From Panorpa germanica (taxonomy: Eukaryota; Arthropoda; Insecta; Mecoptera; Panorpidae), in contig OY783209.1 in the NCBI GenBank assembly GCA_963678705.1, positions 7,316,001 through 7,380,000 of the forward strand: 64,000 bases of DNA. Direction: 5' to 3'. This document shows, in pieces, positions 51,801 through 64,000 of the stretch (position 1 is its first letter; each line of letters opens with the position of its first letter). The notes below the pieces were generated by a model. That model had not been told where the DNA came from. It saw only the letters and a program-made list of their open reading frames with translations, and did not search any database. The translations under genes and the position numbers were made by a program.

Positions 51801-52057
51801 GCTTTTAATGTTCGATTAACTTTTGTTCTCATGGTTTATGTCCTTGTGTTTTTTTTAGCTATGACATTATTTATTGGCGAGTTTTATATTTACCGACTGG
51901 TGGCTCATAAGCGTCGTTTTTAAAGAGTGAGTTCAAATAGGAAAAGGTGACTGGTATTTCCAAAAAAAAACAATGTTCGAAGAATTCATTTAAAAAATAT
52001 CTTATTTGGAAAATTCGATTTATATATTTAAACTAAAAACTTACTAACCCAGTAAAC
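48890..52057. other. Gene-free AT-rich region
   Basis: Holds a mariner-type end at 50741-50760. The segment 51600-51920 is richer in G and C and gives overlapping open frames on both strands, one Gln/His-rich; no family was recognised. Otherwise nothing identified. Confidence 0.45.
50741..50760 (+). mobile_element. Isolated mariner-type terminal sequence
   Basis: ATCACTCAATAAGTTCGTAG, one base different from the end at 40051. No transposase similarity follows, so only an end or a heavily deleted copy remains. Confidence 0.45.
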
Positions 52058-52309
52058 ATTTGGTGATGTGTCCCTTTTTGTGACGTTTCTATCAGTATTT
52101 CACTTCAATTATAGTTCGCATCAACTTTATCTTCATTTGTATTCCGACAGGTGGAGTGGTTCCGTCACCTGTAGCCGATAAAACAGACATTTCATATGAA
52201 CGATTGTGAGAAACTGAACTATAAATGACCTCTTTCATGACAAAAAAATAATACGCATCTCCAATATGATGTCAAAGTGACTCCAAAATGCTCCAAAATG
52301 TTTACTGGG
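52058..52309 (+). mobile_element. 252-bp MITE (CCCAGTAAACATTT ends), copy 2
   Basis: Reverse-complement counterpart of 33183-33434. Ends CCCAGTAAACATTTGG and TGTTTACTGGG are inverted. A 10-bp duplication (CTCCAAAATG twice) near the right end is specific to this copy. Confidence 0.75.
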
Positions 52310-53740
52310 AATGATGTTTTTTTTAAAGAATTAGTTCCGCCCGAAAATGGCGATCTGAAATTTATAGTTTTACCCGATTTCCTCTTTTCTGACTATATAA
52401 GATGTACTGAAATATAATAAACATAAAATGCAAAAAATATTGCCACAAAACCAGAAGAAAAGATCTATTACAATGAGCTAGTTTAAAATTTGGACGGTAT
52501 CATTCATTTTGCAATAGAAATAACTGCACTGTTTTATAGATTCCAAAATACAACTTAAAGTCGCAGAGAAATAGAGAAAACACCTTATGAACACATTGAA
52601 CAAACAGAGACAGCGATAACAATTCCTTTCTTAAGACAAAGTTGGACCGCATTTGCTGTGCGCGCCTGATTTTTACAGGGAACGCTATTAAATTTGATAA
52701 AATTGTAGTATCCCGCTAAACACAGTTAGATTTATGTAACATAACAAAAGTTGCTTGTAACATAAACGATTTTATTTAATGCACTACGTTTTGTGACTTA
52801 TTTTACTTATGAAAAATAAATCTACCCTTTTGCGCATTAACATAATCTGTTAAAACCGCTGAAGAACATCTATTTAGTGATAACAAAATCTTTAGACCAA
52901 CATTTTAAGGATTAAATTAGGAACTTTTAGAATGGCTGAAAAAGTAATAAAATAAGATCGTTTTAGGTCGTCTATAATAGGTTATGTTTCAGTAAAGTAT
53001 TACATGTATCATCCACGTTTTGTGCTTTTCAGGATCCATGTAAACAGAAATTACTTTTCTAACAGAATCTTAGATGCTGCGGTACCTTTCTAATTCTTTT
53101 TCACAATATTGAACAAGTCATAACATGTTTCTACAACAGTCTTATATTAATCCTTGCATATTGTTCTTTTATTTCAAAATTAAACCAAATCGACGCTACT
53201 GATAAGTGCTAATGGCCGTAGTACTATTTTTTTTGTGTAAAAACCCTCTAAACATATATCTCTGTCGTTCAGCGCGGTACACGGCCGCTTGGGGCTGTTT
53301 TCTTGTTGATTTAGGCACAGATCCCGCGCTAATTTTTCTCGTTATCTGGTCGTTTAGTTTAGTTACAACGAGACGACGCAAAGCAAGGGTCAATTCAGTT
53401 TACAACCCCGTTACACTGTGTCTATTTGTGTACACTGTAAACAAAGCCACAACGCAACGTACTTTACAACGTATTTAATATTATATAAGTCCCATTTCAC
53501 CAATAATAATCCTTCTATCAGTAAACCCTTCAGAGTTGTTCACAAGTACCTTGTTCTATTTTATATAATTTAACACCTTAAAATGTCCAGATGGTTTTCT
53601 AGTGGAACCGCACTAGACTAAAAAGGTCCGTCCACTACATACTTGCAGAATCTCTTGTAAGTTTAACAAACTGAAGCACTCAGCTAACCCTAAGCAGTTC
53701 ACGTAGAGATTTCTGTTATTCTCAAACTTTTATCTCAAAT
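52310..53740. other. Gene-free region with RepA copy
   Basis: Includes RepA copy 3 at 52716-52845 and a GC-richer block at 53200-53480 open on both strands (65 and 90 codons) without recognisable domain. No supported gene. Confidence 0.45.
52716..52845 (+). repeat. Dispersed repeat RepA, copy 3
   Basis: CTAAACACAGTTAG..., ATAACAAAAGTTGC..., ACGTTTTGTGACTTATTTTA and AAATCTACCCTTTTGCGCAT align with the copies at 7096, 24341 and 58581. Confidence 0.6.
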
Positions 53741-54287
53741 GGGCTTGTGTCCTATGTCTTAATTTCTATAAAAGTGTACTATATATTGATAAAGTTGGTT
53801 ACTACAACCTCAAATGTTCAATTATTTTTTAATATCTCCTTATATGTTAAGAGATATTAACAATTAAAAAAGTCATTTTGTCTCTTTAATTATTAAAGGG
53901 ATTTAACATTGTACACATGCCAAATGTATGTGACATCACAACCGCTGCCAACCTTACAGCTTATAAATCTCTGCTATATGTATTTATATATCAAAATATC
54001 AAATATTATTTACAGCTATTTTAAGGAACAATAAAATTTCAATACTATGTCTGCCTTAGCAGGGTTAAATAAAATAAAGACTTATTATTCTTTGACTTGA
54101 CTTGATTATTTGACTACCAACAGCTACAAAACATTACCACAGTACTGACCTAATCAACAAATAACTGACGTTAAAATGCATTTCACGTCATACAAATATG
54201 GCCGACTATTTCTAGCGCTAAAACTACAATTCAAACTTTTAATTGCTATATCTCCGTCAACATTTAGATATTTAATAAAATAGACTC
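53741..54287 (+). mobile_element. GGRCTTGTGTCC-ended element, copy 2
   Basis: Starts GGGCTTGTGTCCTATGTCTT, matches copy 1 for about 400 bases, then continues with sequence (ACGTCATACAAATATGGCCG) that matches, inverted, the copy at 63542. It breaks off before the second terminus. Confidence 0.65.
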
Positions 54288-55586
54288 TTAAAAGATATTT
54301 AAATACAAAATAGAAAATAGGTATTCACTATTTTGTATTTGCATTTTGAGTATATTTATTTGAAAAACGCACATCTATGACAGTTAGTATTCAACAAACC
54401 AACAAAGCTGCAAAGGTTCAAACATTTTAAAGTATTCTTTAAAATATATATTACGATTTAATGAGCATATATTTAGAATTAATTCATCATTTTGTGAGAT
54501 GACTTATTTTCAAATGTAGAACAGGCAAATATATGTTTTTGACAACCATTGATATGCGTAGATTCATTCAATGTCACACTTAATCGAATTTTCTTCTTTT
54601 TAGCCATTTCCCATTAACTAGTAGAGTTTTAGATAGCCGTTCAATTTTCCCCTAAATGTGTGATGTGTTTATAGACTGGATACTACAGGATACTTCAAAA
54701 TCAACCCCAACGAAGGTGTGAGTTGCTTGAGGCCACCAAACTACAAACGCTGAAGAGTACTGGAGGGAAGGGTGACAAGAGGGATGGGTGAACTCGACGT
54801 GGATGGAAGCTGCACAAAGTTACAACACCAATCTACCCTGGACACTGAGTAACCAGAGCTACTAAACAAGGGTTGGAAACAAGTCTATATAGTATTATTA
54901 TATGGATCATAATTGAAATACCTGTCCCATACCACATACACCGATAAAACCCCACACACAAATCTATAGTGTATAGAGGAAGGTTAAATAAAGATGAAAT
55001 TGGAATCCATATAAATTGTGTGTGGAATATTTCATATTATACGGAGATCATATAGATTGTATAGCCATAGATGAGCTTCTGTAAAGATTGGACCAAATTA
55101 ATCAACATTCACAATGACTCACTTCTAAGTATTTACTTAGGGAATTGATGGAATTAAAGACTTTGTTGTTGGATGCTTGGGAGAATTTGGAGCGTATGGT
55201 ACGAATACACCCGGATTTTGAGAATCTTGCTGTTTTATTGGTATTGAATTTCTGAATAATATTTCTTTTGTAGTTATCGTTTTTAAATTATTACAATTTT
55301 AATGTAAACAGAAAAAGGAATCTATAAATTTAAATCATGTAACTGATCTGGATCTGAAGATTGAGGATAAAAGATTAAAAAAATTGAATATTTCTATAGA
55401 GCTATAGAAGTTTTGTCTCTTTGATTACTAAAGATTAATACAATCTGTCCTGCTTAGAGGACATTCAGTGAGAGGTATGTCAAAGTAAAGTGTCTTGCGC
55501 GGGATGTGCCCATCGACTCATCCCTCAATTTTAATAGATCCTAGATTCTGTTCAGTTGGCTAATAGGTCCTGAAGTAATTTATTTT
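54288..55586. other. Gene-free region before the LINE remnant
   Basis: No gene or clear repeat boundary. Part of it may be the 3' tail of the minus-strand LINE at 55587-55930, but nothing in it is recognisable. Confidence 0.4.
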
Positions 55587-55930
55587 TTAGTCTGCGTACT
55601 GCGTTAGACAGCTGGCCAAATAGTTTGGATCAAGTATTCTCTCCTTGTATGCTTTGATTCTAAGCACTATTTCTTCATTAACTGTGGGTATATCCAGATC
55701 CCGATGTACGAGTATTATGTGATTAGGTACAAACCATGGTGCATTCGTGACAATCCTTAGCATTTTGGACTGGATCTTTGGATTATTTCAATATTAGAGG
55801 TAGATGCAGAACCCCATAGTTGGATACCATATGACTTACCGGTTTAAGTATGGATTTGTAAAATAGGAGTTTGTTTTCACTGCTCAGTTGTGACTGACGT
55901 CCTATCAACCAGTATATCTTCCGCAGCTAT
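55587..55930 (-). pseudogene. Jockey-like LINE reverse transcriptase remnant
   Basis: On the minus strand, separate frames give YWLIGRQSQLSSENKLL, then YGIQLWGSAS, then RIVTNAPWFVPNHII and DLDIPTVNEE, in the order found at the C-terminal part of jockey-clade reverse transcriptases. Two frameshifts separate the blocks and a stop lies at 55587. A dead fragment. Confidence 0.75.
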
Positions 55931-56994
55931 AGAAGTTAAAATGATAAAATTTTGTATGGCATCTAATACAAAATGACCTCCATATGATTCCAATATTAAC
56001 TTTTTGCTAAAATGTATTGGTGTCAATGTTTAAAGGACTGACTTTAGGCCACCAAATAGTAAATTTTCTTGCTCGCAAAGTCGATTTAAACTGTTTATTA
56101 CTTCGATATTTTCAAAAAATCCTATATTTCAATTAATGAACTTCTCATAACATGAAACCAACAAAATTCCAAACATTAAAATATTTTTAATAATAAAATA
56201 TTTATCCCACAAGAATAATTCAGCTTAAAACCCTAATAAATATCATAACAGAAGATCAACCCTTACGCCAAGAGAAGTTACCATACAAGTATAATGTGTG
56301 GTTTTATTGTACATGAAATACAAGGTTTTGCAATGGGTCAGGTACCCCCCGATCCGCAGCCCCGTATCTTACCCTATTTCTATTCTAAAATGACCCACAT
56401 TGCGTTTAATAATATAAAGGTCGTTGTTAAAATGAATTATACAATCAATTTCACTTGAAGAAGCGCTGAATCAAAAAAACAACAAGAAAGAATATAAGAC
56501 CCTTGCCGTTGCCTTGGGATATAGTTCACAGATATTTTTTGTGTTCAAAACAAGTTCTTTTCTTATTTGAAAGGACATTTGGTATTGGTATACGAGTACG
56601 TACAATAGTATGTGTTAACACTGTTTAATATCTTGTTGAATACAATGAAGAGATTTACGATCTTTGAATCATAACCAGTTCATATTTATCTCCTGTGGAG
56701 TTGCGTAACTAGTTCGCTTTGTAAGTTAATACCCTCCGTAATACCTTATTGTAAAACACAATTTATTATACCTTGTTTGAAGTACAATGTCCGGTACACG
56801 ATATGCGGTACGCAGTATTCAGCGAATATCCGTAAAGAAGCTGGTTTATTTGTTCCTATGTTAAGCATTATTCGAAAATCAAGCAAATCTGTGTAATATT
56901 GTGAGGAGATTTCTCAACATTGGTCACAAGTAAAGTACTTGTGTAGGGCATATTTCTCAATAAAGAAAAACTATGTATAAATGGGGGAAGGGGT

Positions 56995-57012
56995 GGGGGG
57001 GGGGGGGGGGGG
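56995..57012 (+). repeat. 18-base G run
   Basis: An uninterrupted run of 18 G preceded by GGGGGAAGGGGT. It could form a G-quadruplex and is also a likely site of sequencing or assembly error. Confidence 0.85.
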
Positions 57013-57165
57013 TAAGGTTATTAAACAACTTATTGTACATATTAAGTTTATTTCGTGTTACTTTGAAATTTTGAAATGCGGTTTTTCACACATAGCTTTC
57101 TAGCTTAAAATCTACTGCACCGATTCTTTTAAAATTTTGCACACTCTTTCTTTACATAAATGCCG

Positions 57166-57323
57166 AGGTAATGCTGTCGAGTTTTTTTTAATTTCTTTAT
57201 TTTAACATATTTTAAAATAACAAAGTTTCTGAGTTTTTTCATGAAAAATCGGTATTTTGACTTTAAAGTGCTGTAAAAAATTGAAAAATTAATGAAAAAA
57301 GAAAAATTCGACAGCGTTACCTG
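57166..57323. repeat. Inverted repeat, about 158 bp
   Basis: AGGTAATGCTGTCGAGTTTTT at the left and AAAAATTCGACAGCGTTACCT at the right are complementary with two mismatches. Probably a small foldback element; no target duplication seen. Confidence 0.5.
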
Positions 57324-58580
57324 CAGAAACTTATCAACTAATGAAATCATTTTGGGTTTTTGATTTCAGAAAATCCAGTGATGAGTTATGAGTGTCACCG
57401 CAATGTTACTTTTTTTTTATGTCAGCGGAGATTCGGCGTCAATGCCTCCTTTCTTGATATTTATTTATGAAAATTTCACAAAGTATTTTTGAAATGTCAT
57501 TTTATCATATAGTAATTACAAAAATAATTATATAATAACTGTGCCGTCAAAAAACATTATCGAAAATATGCTTTTTTTCATCGTTTTGACCCTTAAAGAG
57601 AAACACAATAAAAACAAAATCATATCAAATATTCTATTAAACGGAACATTTAGCAAAAATGATTTTCATTAATCTTCAGGATTTTAATTATGATTAATGA
57701 AACATAAGCCCATCATTATATTTGACATGTAGTATAGTACGCAGTAGAAACCCAGAGACATTTTGGAGTGATATTTCACTTTTACCCCAAAACAAACAAC
57801 CTTATATTCACCCCCCCCCTCCCCCAACCCCTAAAAGCTCGCAATAATCACTGCACAAGAGTACAATATGTCACATCAGGACAATGCAATAAAAGTCTTT
57901 CACAAAACAATGACATTTCTGACGTTTATAACTAAGCTTTATTTGATGTGTCTTCTCCCCTTCGTTCCTCACATTCTAGTGGTCTGCAGAAACCCCCTAC
58001 CACCCCTTTCAACTCACCCTAAAACCTGTGGAACTACCACTAACTTATTTGGTTTTACTATTACGTATAAATCTTTTTCTTTCCGGTTATTTGTCACTAA
58101 GTTTCAATTAATAGATGAACAAGAAGAAGAAAAAGAAATTACTTAACTTAAAGACAACAGCTAAAATCAGTGGATGACCTCATCAACCTTGGGGACTTAT
58201 TATTTATCATCCCCAACACGATAAAAGTTACTTTTTGTTGTCAAGGGTAACTGACTCATTCGTCGCATGAGCCAATTAAGAAAAAATCTGACAGAAAATA
58301 TAAACTTTTTTTTTTTAATTGTGTGTGGTTTATTACTAGGTGTATTTAAAATTTGAGGGGTTGTAAAAAAAGAAGTAACTACCCTCCCCCTATTAAAAAT
58401 GTTGAATGGTGTCAAATAAAATCCTCCAGCTAAGTAATTACGATAAAATATTTTACTTTTAAAGGAAATAAAAGTGGAAAATAAAATGAAATACATTTTA
58501 GAATATAAATAAAAATGTAAATAGGGAAAGCAGCAGCACATATAGATGAGACTTGGCAGGGGCGTAACGATTGTACGTTA

Positions 58581-58720
58581 AAATTAACACACAATTACGT
58601 GTATTGAAGGTTTATCTAACATAATAAAAGTTACCTGTTACGTAAACGATTTTACTTAATGTACAATGTTTTTGTGACATATTTTACTGCTTGAAAAATA
58701 AATCTACCCTTTTGTGCATT
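58581..58720 (+). repeat. Dispersed repeat RepA, copy 4
   Basis: Contains ATAATAAAAGTTACCTGTTA, GTGACATATTTTACTGC and AAATCTACCCTTTTGTGCAT, shared with the other three copies. Confidence 0.6.
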
Positions 58721-61700
58721 CACCATCTCAAGGATTAAAAGCTTATGGATACAAAACAAGAAAACTATATACTTTTATATTAAATATTATTAGGTTTTGC
58801 TTAAGTGAAATACTACATAAATTTAACGTTAACGAATACAGGGAGTCATATTTTTGAACAAACATATTCTATGACAGCTTCAAATTAATTCTGTAAATAA
58901 TAACAAACAGCTTAAATATTAACCATTGATTTTCACAGTTAGTACCTCCTTATAAAAAATACCCAATATAATATGCAGTGGTAACTACCCTTAACGCTCA
59001 ACAGCCCGTAGCATCATTCCATTAACTACGAGGAGGATATACGCAGTAACTCAAGAAAGTATTTATTTTTTAATTTCCCAAGAGCACACGAAATAAACTA
59101 AATACTTTATTACAGGCAACAGAAGACTGCCAGTGACATTTACTGCGACAAATCCCAATTTCTTTGCGGATAATTGCTATAGGTTTTTGTAAAAGATTAT
59201 TTTCTTATACAATATATAGTAAAGCCTCTATATTCGAATATAAACTTCATAAAAATGTTTTCTATGTAAAGTTCAAATTACTTTAATAAAAGAAATCTGG
59301 AATGTGGAGAATTTATTTTCTTAGAAATATAAATATTTTTAGAAATGTTGAATTGATAATATTTTAGAAATGCATATTAAGCAGTATGTTATATAGAGTC
59401 AGCGGGAGGAGGAGGAGGAGAAAGAATGGGTGGAATGAAACATGTGACAGAATATTAAAAAATACGTGTTTAAAAGTATAACATTGACAACTGTCAATTA
59501 TTCAAAATGAAACTGATTTTGACATGCAAATGAATCCAATATACAGAATGAATGGAAAATCTATTTGTGGTGGGAAACGTTCGTCACATACAATGAGGGA
59601 AAATCGAAAGGAAAATTACATTCAAATGAAAATATTAATATGTATTTTAATAAGTTTCGAATATTTTGATATTACCGTAAATTCTTTTATGGAAATTTTT
59701 AGTGAGAATTTATATGTATGTATAGTACAAATTGCGAGAGTTCGGCGGTGACTAATATTTAAAAGACGTTCGTATTGAATCTACGATACAATATAGTGAT
59801 TTTATAATAAAATTAGCGAAACAGTGTTTTTTCATTGTACGGCACTACTGTGTTTTACAACATAACATTATTTTGCCATTTATCTTTTGGTTAACAATTC
59901 AAACTTGTTTGAAACTCACTCACAATAAATAATTTGCAACCCTCGACAACAATTCAAGGTGTTTGAGATTATAGTTAATACATAAATCCTAATATCATAT
60001 CTGGTTCATAATTTTTATTTATTATATTTCTATTTCGCCTGAGGGTTGGTCTAGGATACTAACAGCTCCTTTTATTATTTTGTTTAGGCAACTGGTAGCT
60101 TAATCGTATCACTTACAAAGGGGCGCCTCAAAATATTATACACTTATTGCACAATTGTTAAATATTAAATGTACTTCTATTTATTACAAGTTTTAGGATT
60201 AAGAATACGCGTTGGTAACTTATATTTCTTTCATTGCTTTCATTCTTTTTAGTAGATCTTTCTCCTAACTGGTTTACATACTAAATAACTTTTTTTCAGT
60301 TATGATCTTACTTGAATATTACTAAAACTTTTTTTTTATAAATTAATTTGATATCAGATTTAGACGCAATAGCTTTTAAAGGAAAACAGCTAGTTTTTTA
60401 AAATTCTCAGTTAAACTTTAGTGATATGTAATATGTAACTGAGTAATGTAAAAAAATTGGTGCTCTAATTCTAGCTTTGTCAAGGACCCCATTGTCATTC
60501 ACTATTTTTAGTTATAATTTAAAGTTTTACCCTTAAAAATATTTTTGAACTTGTGAAATCATGCGTCATGCGTTGGTAATATACATTATTTTGTAATAAT
60601 TACTATCTTTATTTAATATGACTAGAGTTTACCCCCTTTTTGGCGTGTATGATTTGAATCCAATAAAATAATTCGTAATTACATTTCATATTTAATTCTA
60701 TTTTTAAATTGAAATAATAAACTCGCACACATATACATTGACACATATAAATTGAATCAAAAAAAAATTATTTTTTATCAAAATAAAAAATATTTTTAAT
60801 TTATGCAAATAAAATTTGGAAGTTTTGAATTTGTTTTTAAAAATATTATATTCAATTATTACATAATCCAAAATCTGGACTTTCTCCAAAGTTTCCTGAC
60901 GGGCCCCCTAATATTCTCAGGACCCCTTTTTATTAAATTTTCAATTTCGATGTTTTGAAATATGTTCGCATTTAATAGCGTAATATACATGCAAAATTTC
61001 ACATTTCTATCTTTTACGAATACAAAGTTATATAGCAAAAAAGGGCCCAATTTTTTTTCCAAAATTACGGGTTTCCAGGAAATTCAGGGAAAAATCTGGG
61101 GACGCCAAAAGTCTTAGAATTTTTTTCTCTACTCAATAGGAAATTTTCAAAAACTCCCTGGAGCCGTTTTCGGCTACCATAGCTACCATACAAAATTCGA
61201 ACCAAACATATAAGAATAGAAACATATAAGATTATAATAATATAAGATTATAAGAATATAAACATACACCTGGGACATTATAATATAGGATTAATTTTAT
61301 GTTTTATATTATGTTCACCTCGTAGAAAATAAATAGCTAAGAAACAAAAGTATCAACCAAGGTTTATAATAAACCTCATTTAACCGAGACTTGAAAAAAG
61401 TGTTTTAAATTTTTTAACAAAACTAAATGATGTTTATCTTTAATAAGACAAATATCTTGCTCTTTTTCTCTTCTTACATTCTGCTGGATCATAGACACAC
61501 TTTTATATATATATCTTCAATAGAATTATAATATTTATCTCAATTTATTATTCAATATAACAAAACATCTGCAATAAATCAGTACCACTTACATTTCCAA
61601 ATCAAATAAGAAAAACACAAGCACCTTGCTAAAATGGGTTTCGTAGAATAATCCCACTGTACAAGTATGACAAGAGTACTCTTACATTTATTTATTTGTT

Positions 61701-63541
61701 CTACAATAAGTGAATCTTTATAACTGGATTTACCACGTAATGTAATATTCTCTAATACACGAAAATTGAAAAAATATCGACCTTATAATAGGATGTAACT
61801 CAAATAACATACACCAATACATACATATGATAAATACAGAAAAATATATACAGAAATCTAGATAAATAACTGAAGCATTCGAAGCTGAAACCTATACGGG
61901 AATAAATCTATAGAAACATAATTTATGAATAAATTTACATATACGGACTGACACTGGCACAGTTTACTGTTGTATGAATGCTAAAAAACGCCTTAAGCGA
62001 AAAAAAACGAAGATATAAGGCATGTATTACATTGGGGATTTATAGATAGATATTTTTTTATACATGATTCATATTTTACATTTATTTGTATATGAATTTG
62101 TGTATTTTGTGATTTATGATCAATTGCAAATACTTTTTCATTTGCAACTTAATACTATTATTATTTATTTTGTAGAAAATTTATTCAGTTTTTTTATTTT
62201 TTATTTAGATTCAATTTTACAGAATTTTTTTAAATGGTGTAATGATTTTGAATGATAATGATGAAAGGAGCTAAATTTTGGATCACATCTGCCTAAAATA
62301 CGACTTTCGAACAAGAAAAATAAACAAGACCAGAAAAAAAAGTAAATTTAAGAAAAAAAAATTTTTTTCTATTGATGGTGAGAGAGTACACAATGTGTGA
62401 CAAGACGTGACTATATAGCACGAGTTAAAACCGTGTAATTTATGAAACGTAGTTTATGTATGACCCCTAATTTGAGTATCCTTACTAAAGCAAACACAGA
62501 CAGAATTAATTATTAACAACAACAGAGAGCTGCAGACAGAATTATATAATTCGCGTGTCACATCACCACATCCAATTATATCCATTTAACACGTTAATAT
62601 AAAATCAATTACAGTGAGTGGATAATAAATTATTAATATGTGTTATATATGTTGTATGTATATCAGGCGTATAACACATTTATGTTTAAAATATTGCGTA
62701 GTTGATATAATAATACGTCTGTATATTAAAGGGCTAAGGCTAGGTAATATGATAGGGTAAATACAGAGATGTTTACTCGCCTGAGTTGTTTTACTAGTCA
62801 ACGTTGTTTGAAATGAATGTGGCGACGCGGGTATTGGATTTTTAATCTAAGTAAAACTCGCTTCGATATACAAAGTGTCAGCAGTTCGAGATAATCAACA
62901 AACGCAGTAAAAAGAACACTCCCTTGTCATAGGTATATGCGCTGTCAATTTATTGTGGTATGTAAAGTAAATTGTAAATTTAATAGCATGTTACTGACGT
63001 CATTTGAATACACACTCTCAGTTGTTGTCATAGTACACCTGTAGCGATCGTATTCACTCTCAATCAAGCTAAAAAAGGTCTATGAACCCAGATATTTAAA
63101 GAAATATTAATATTTTCCTTATATTTTTAGATTCAGTTTAGAATAAATAAAATAGAAGATGAGATCAAAGAGAAACCATATTACAAAAATATTTACTAAA
63201 ATAAAATTATTGAAAAAAGTCTAAAATGATTTTTAAAAGGCTTTTTCTTAAATCTTTTTATTCTTATTTGAGTCGTTTTTATAAAATCAGTAATTCACGT
63301 TCGCGATTGTTTTGTCTGTAAAATTGTATGAGTATTGCGACGGTTGTTTGCTTTCATTATGTGATGGTAGTAAAAAAATATATAAGAATATAAAAAAGTT
63401 ATGCAATAATATGATACCGTACGATACATTCAATAATAAGGAGAATTGACTCGATGGAAAATAGAAAGAGAAAGTGACAGTACCGAACTGAGATACATAG
63501 TTTGGAAAATAAATAAATATAACATAATATTTTTTTTTAAT

Positions 63542-64000
63542 GGACTTGTGTCCTCATTTTTTAGTGGTCGATTTTTCAATTGTTGATTGAAATTGATGTT
63601 AATAAATGTGTATTGGCGTGTCTATTTTATTAAATATCTAAATGTTAACGGAGATATAGCAATTAAGAGTTTGAATTGTAGTTTTACCGCTAGAAATGGT
63701 CGGCCATATTTGTATGACGTGAAATGCATTTTAACGTCAGTTATTTGTTGAGTAGATCAGTGCTGTGGTAATGTTTTGTAGCTGTTGGTAGTCGAAATAA
63801 TCAAGTCAAGTCAAAGAATAAGGCAGATATAATATTGAAATTTTATTGTTCCTTGAAATAGCTGTAAATAATATTTGATATTTTGATATATAAATACATA
63901 TAGCAGAAATTTATGAGCTGTAAGGTTGGCAGCAGTTGTGATGTCACATACATTTGGAATGTGTACAACGTTGAATCTCTTTAATAATTAAAAGAACAAA
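63542..64000 (-). mobile_element. GGRCTTGTGTCC-ended element, copy 3 (runs off the window)
   Basis: Begins GGACTTGTGTCC at the + strand left end and carries, inverted, the sequence of copies 1 and 2 (TGACGTGAAATGCATTTTAA, GGTTGGCAGCAGTTGTGATG). Because GGRCTTGTGTCC is the outer end here and also the opposite end in copies 1 and 2, the family probably has terminal inverted repeats. The far end lies outside the window. Confidence 0.65.

Larger units (their letters stand above)
55931..63541. other. Gene-free AT-rich region
   Basis: No supported gene in 7.6 kb. Contains an 18-base G run at 56995, an inverted repeat at 57166-57323, a C-rich tract at 57811-57832, RepA copy 4 at 58581 and a short GGA repeat near 59404. 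Open frames (57129 minus, 57868 plus, 58200 minus, 59524 plus, 60859 minus, 62064 plus) are AT-biased and without recognisable domains. Confidence 0.45.

Noticed and set aside
58200-58541. 113-codon minus-strand open frame
   Set aside because: Phe/Ile/Tyr-rich translation of AT-rich DNA with no domain; not supported as a gene.

Overview
The window looks like part of an insect nuclear genome. It is AT-rich, its genes are split by GT-AG introns, and it carries remnants of many small DNA transposons, Helitrons, a mariner and a LINE. The main content is a head-to-tail array of eight secreted S1-family serine protease genes, called SP1 to SP8 here, all on the + strand between about 1.7 and 46.5 kb. 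They belong to the arthropod CLIP-domain serine proteases (CLIPB / easter / prophenoloxidase-activating type), which act as zymogens in haemolymph cascades for melanisation and Toll signalling. The mobile-element mix would fit Lepidoptera, but the order is not proven from this sequence.

I rebuilt each gene by hand from splice sites. All eight models keep an open frame from a signal-peptide ATG to a stop. Internal intron positions and phases are largely shared, which indicates repeated tandem duplication. Two subfamilies are visible. Group A is SP1 (1746-4340), SP2 (5300-8931), SP3 (10811-14683) and SP4 (19508-21662). In SP1-SP3 the CLIP domain, linker and activation site share one exon; SP4 has lost the CLIP part of that exon. 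Group B is SP5 (23513-28079), SP6 (29671-32647), SP7 (34060-38733) and SP8 (42397-46482). In SP5, SP7 and SP8 a phase-2 intron separates the CLIP exon from the linker; SP6 has no CLIP exon and lacks one further intron.

All eight keep the His-Asp-Ser triad and the S1-pocket Asp of trypsin-like enzymes, so all look catalytically competent. There are notable differences. SP5 and SP7 have a CLIP domain with only four of the six canonical cysteines. SP4 and SP6 have no CLIP domain. SP5 and SP7 have Ala, and SP6 has Ser, at pocket position 226 (normally Gly). SP6 and SP8 would be activated after Lys, the others after Arg. SP5 has an RXRR furin-like site in its linker. SP8 has an extra intron carrying a tRNA/SINE-like sequence.

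From 46.5 kb to the end (17.5 kb) I find no convincing gene. That part holds repeats: a hAT-type element, a second copy of a 252-bp inverted-repeat element, two copies of a GGRCTTGTGTCC-ended element, a mariner end, a jockey-like LINE remnant on the minus strand, and unassigned AT-rich DNA. The first 1.7 kb also shows no gene.
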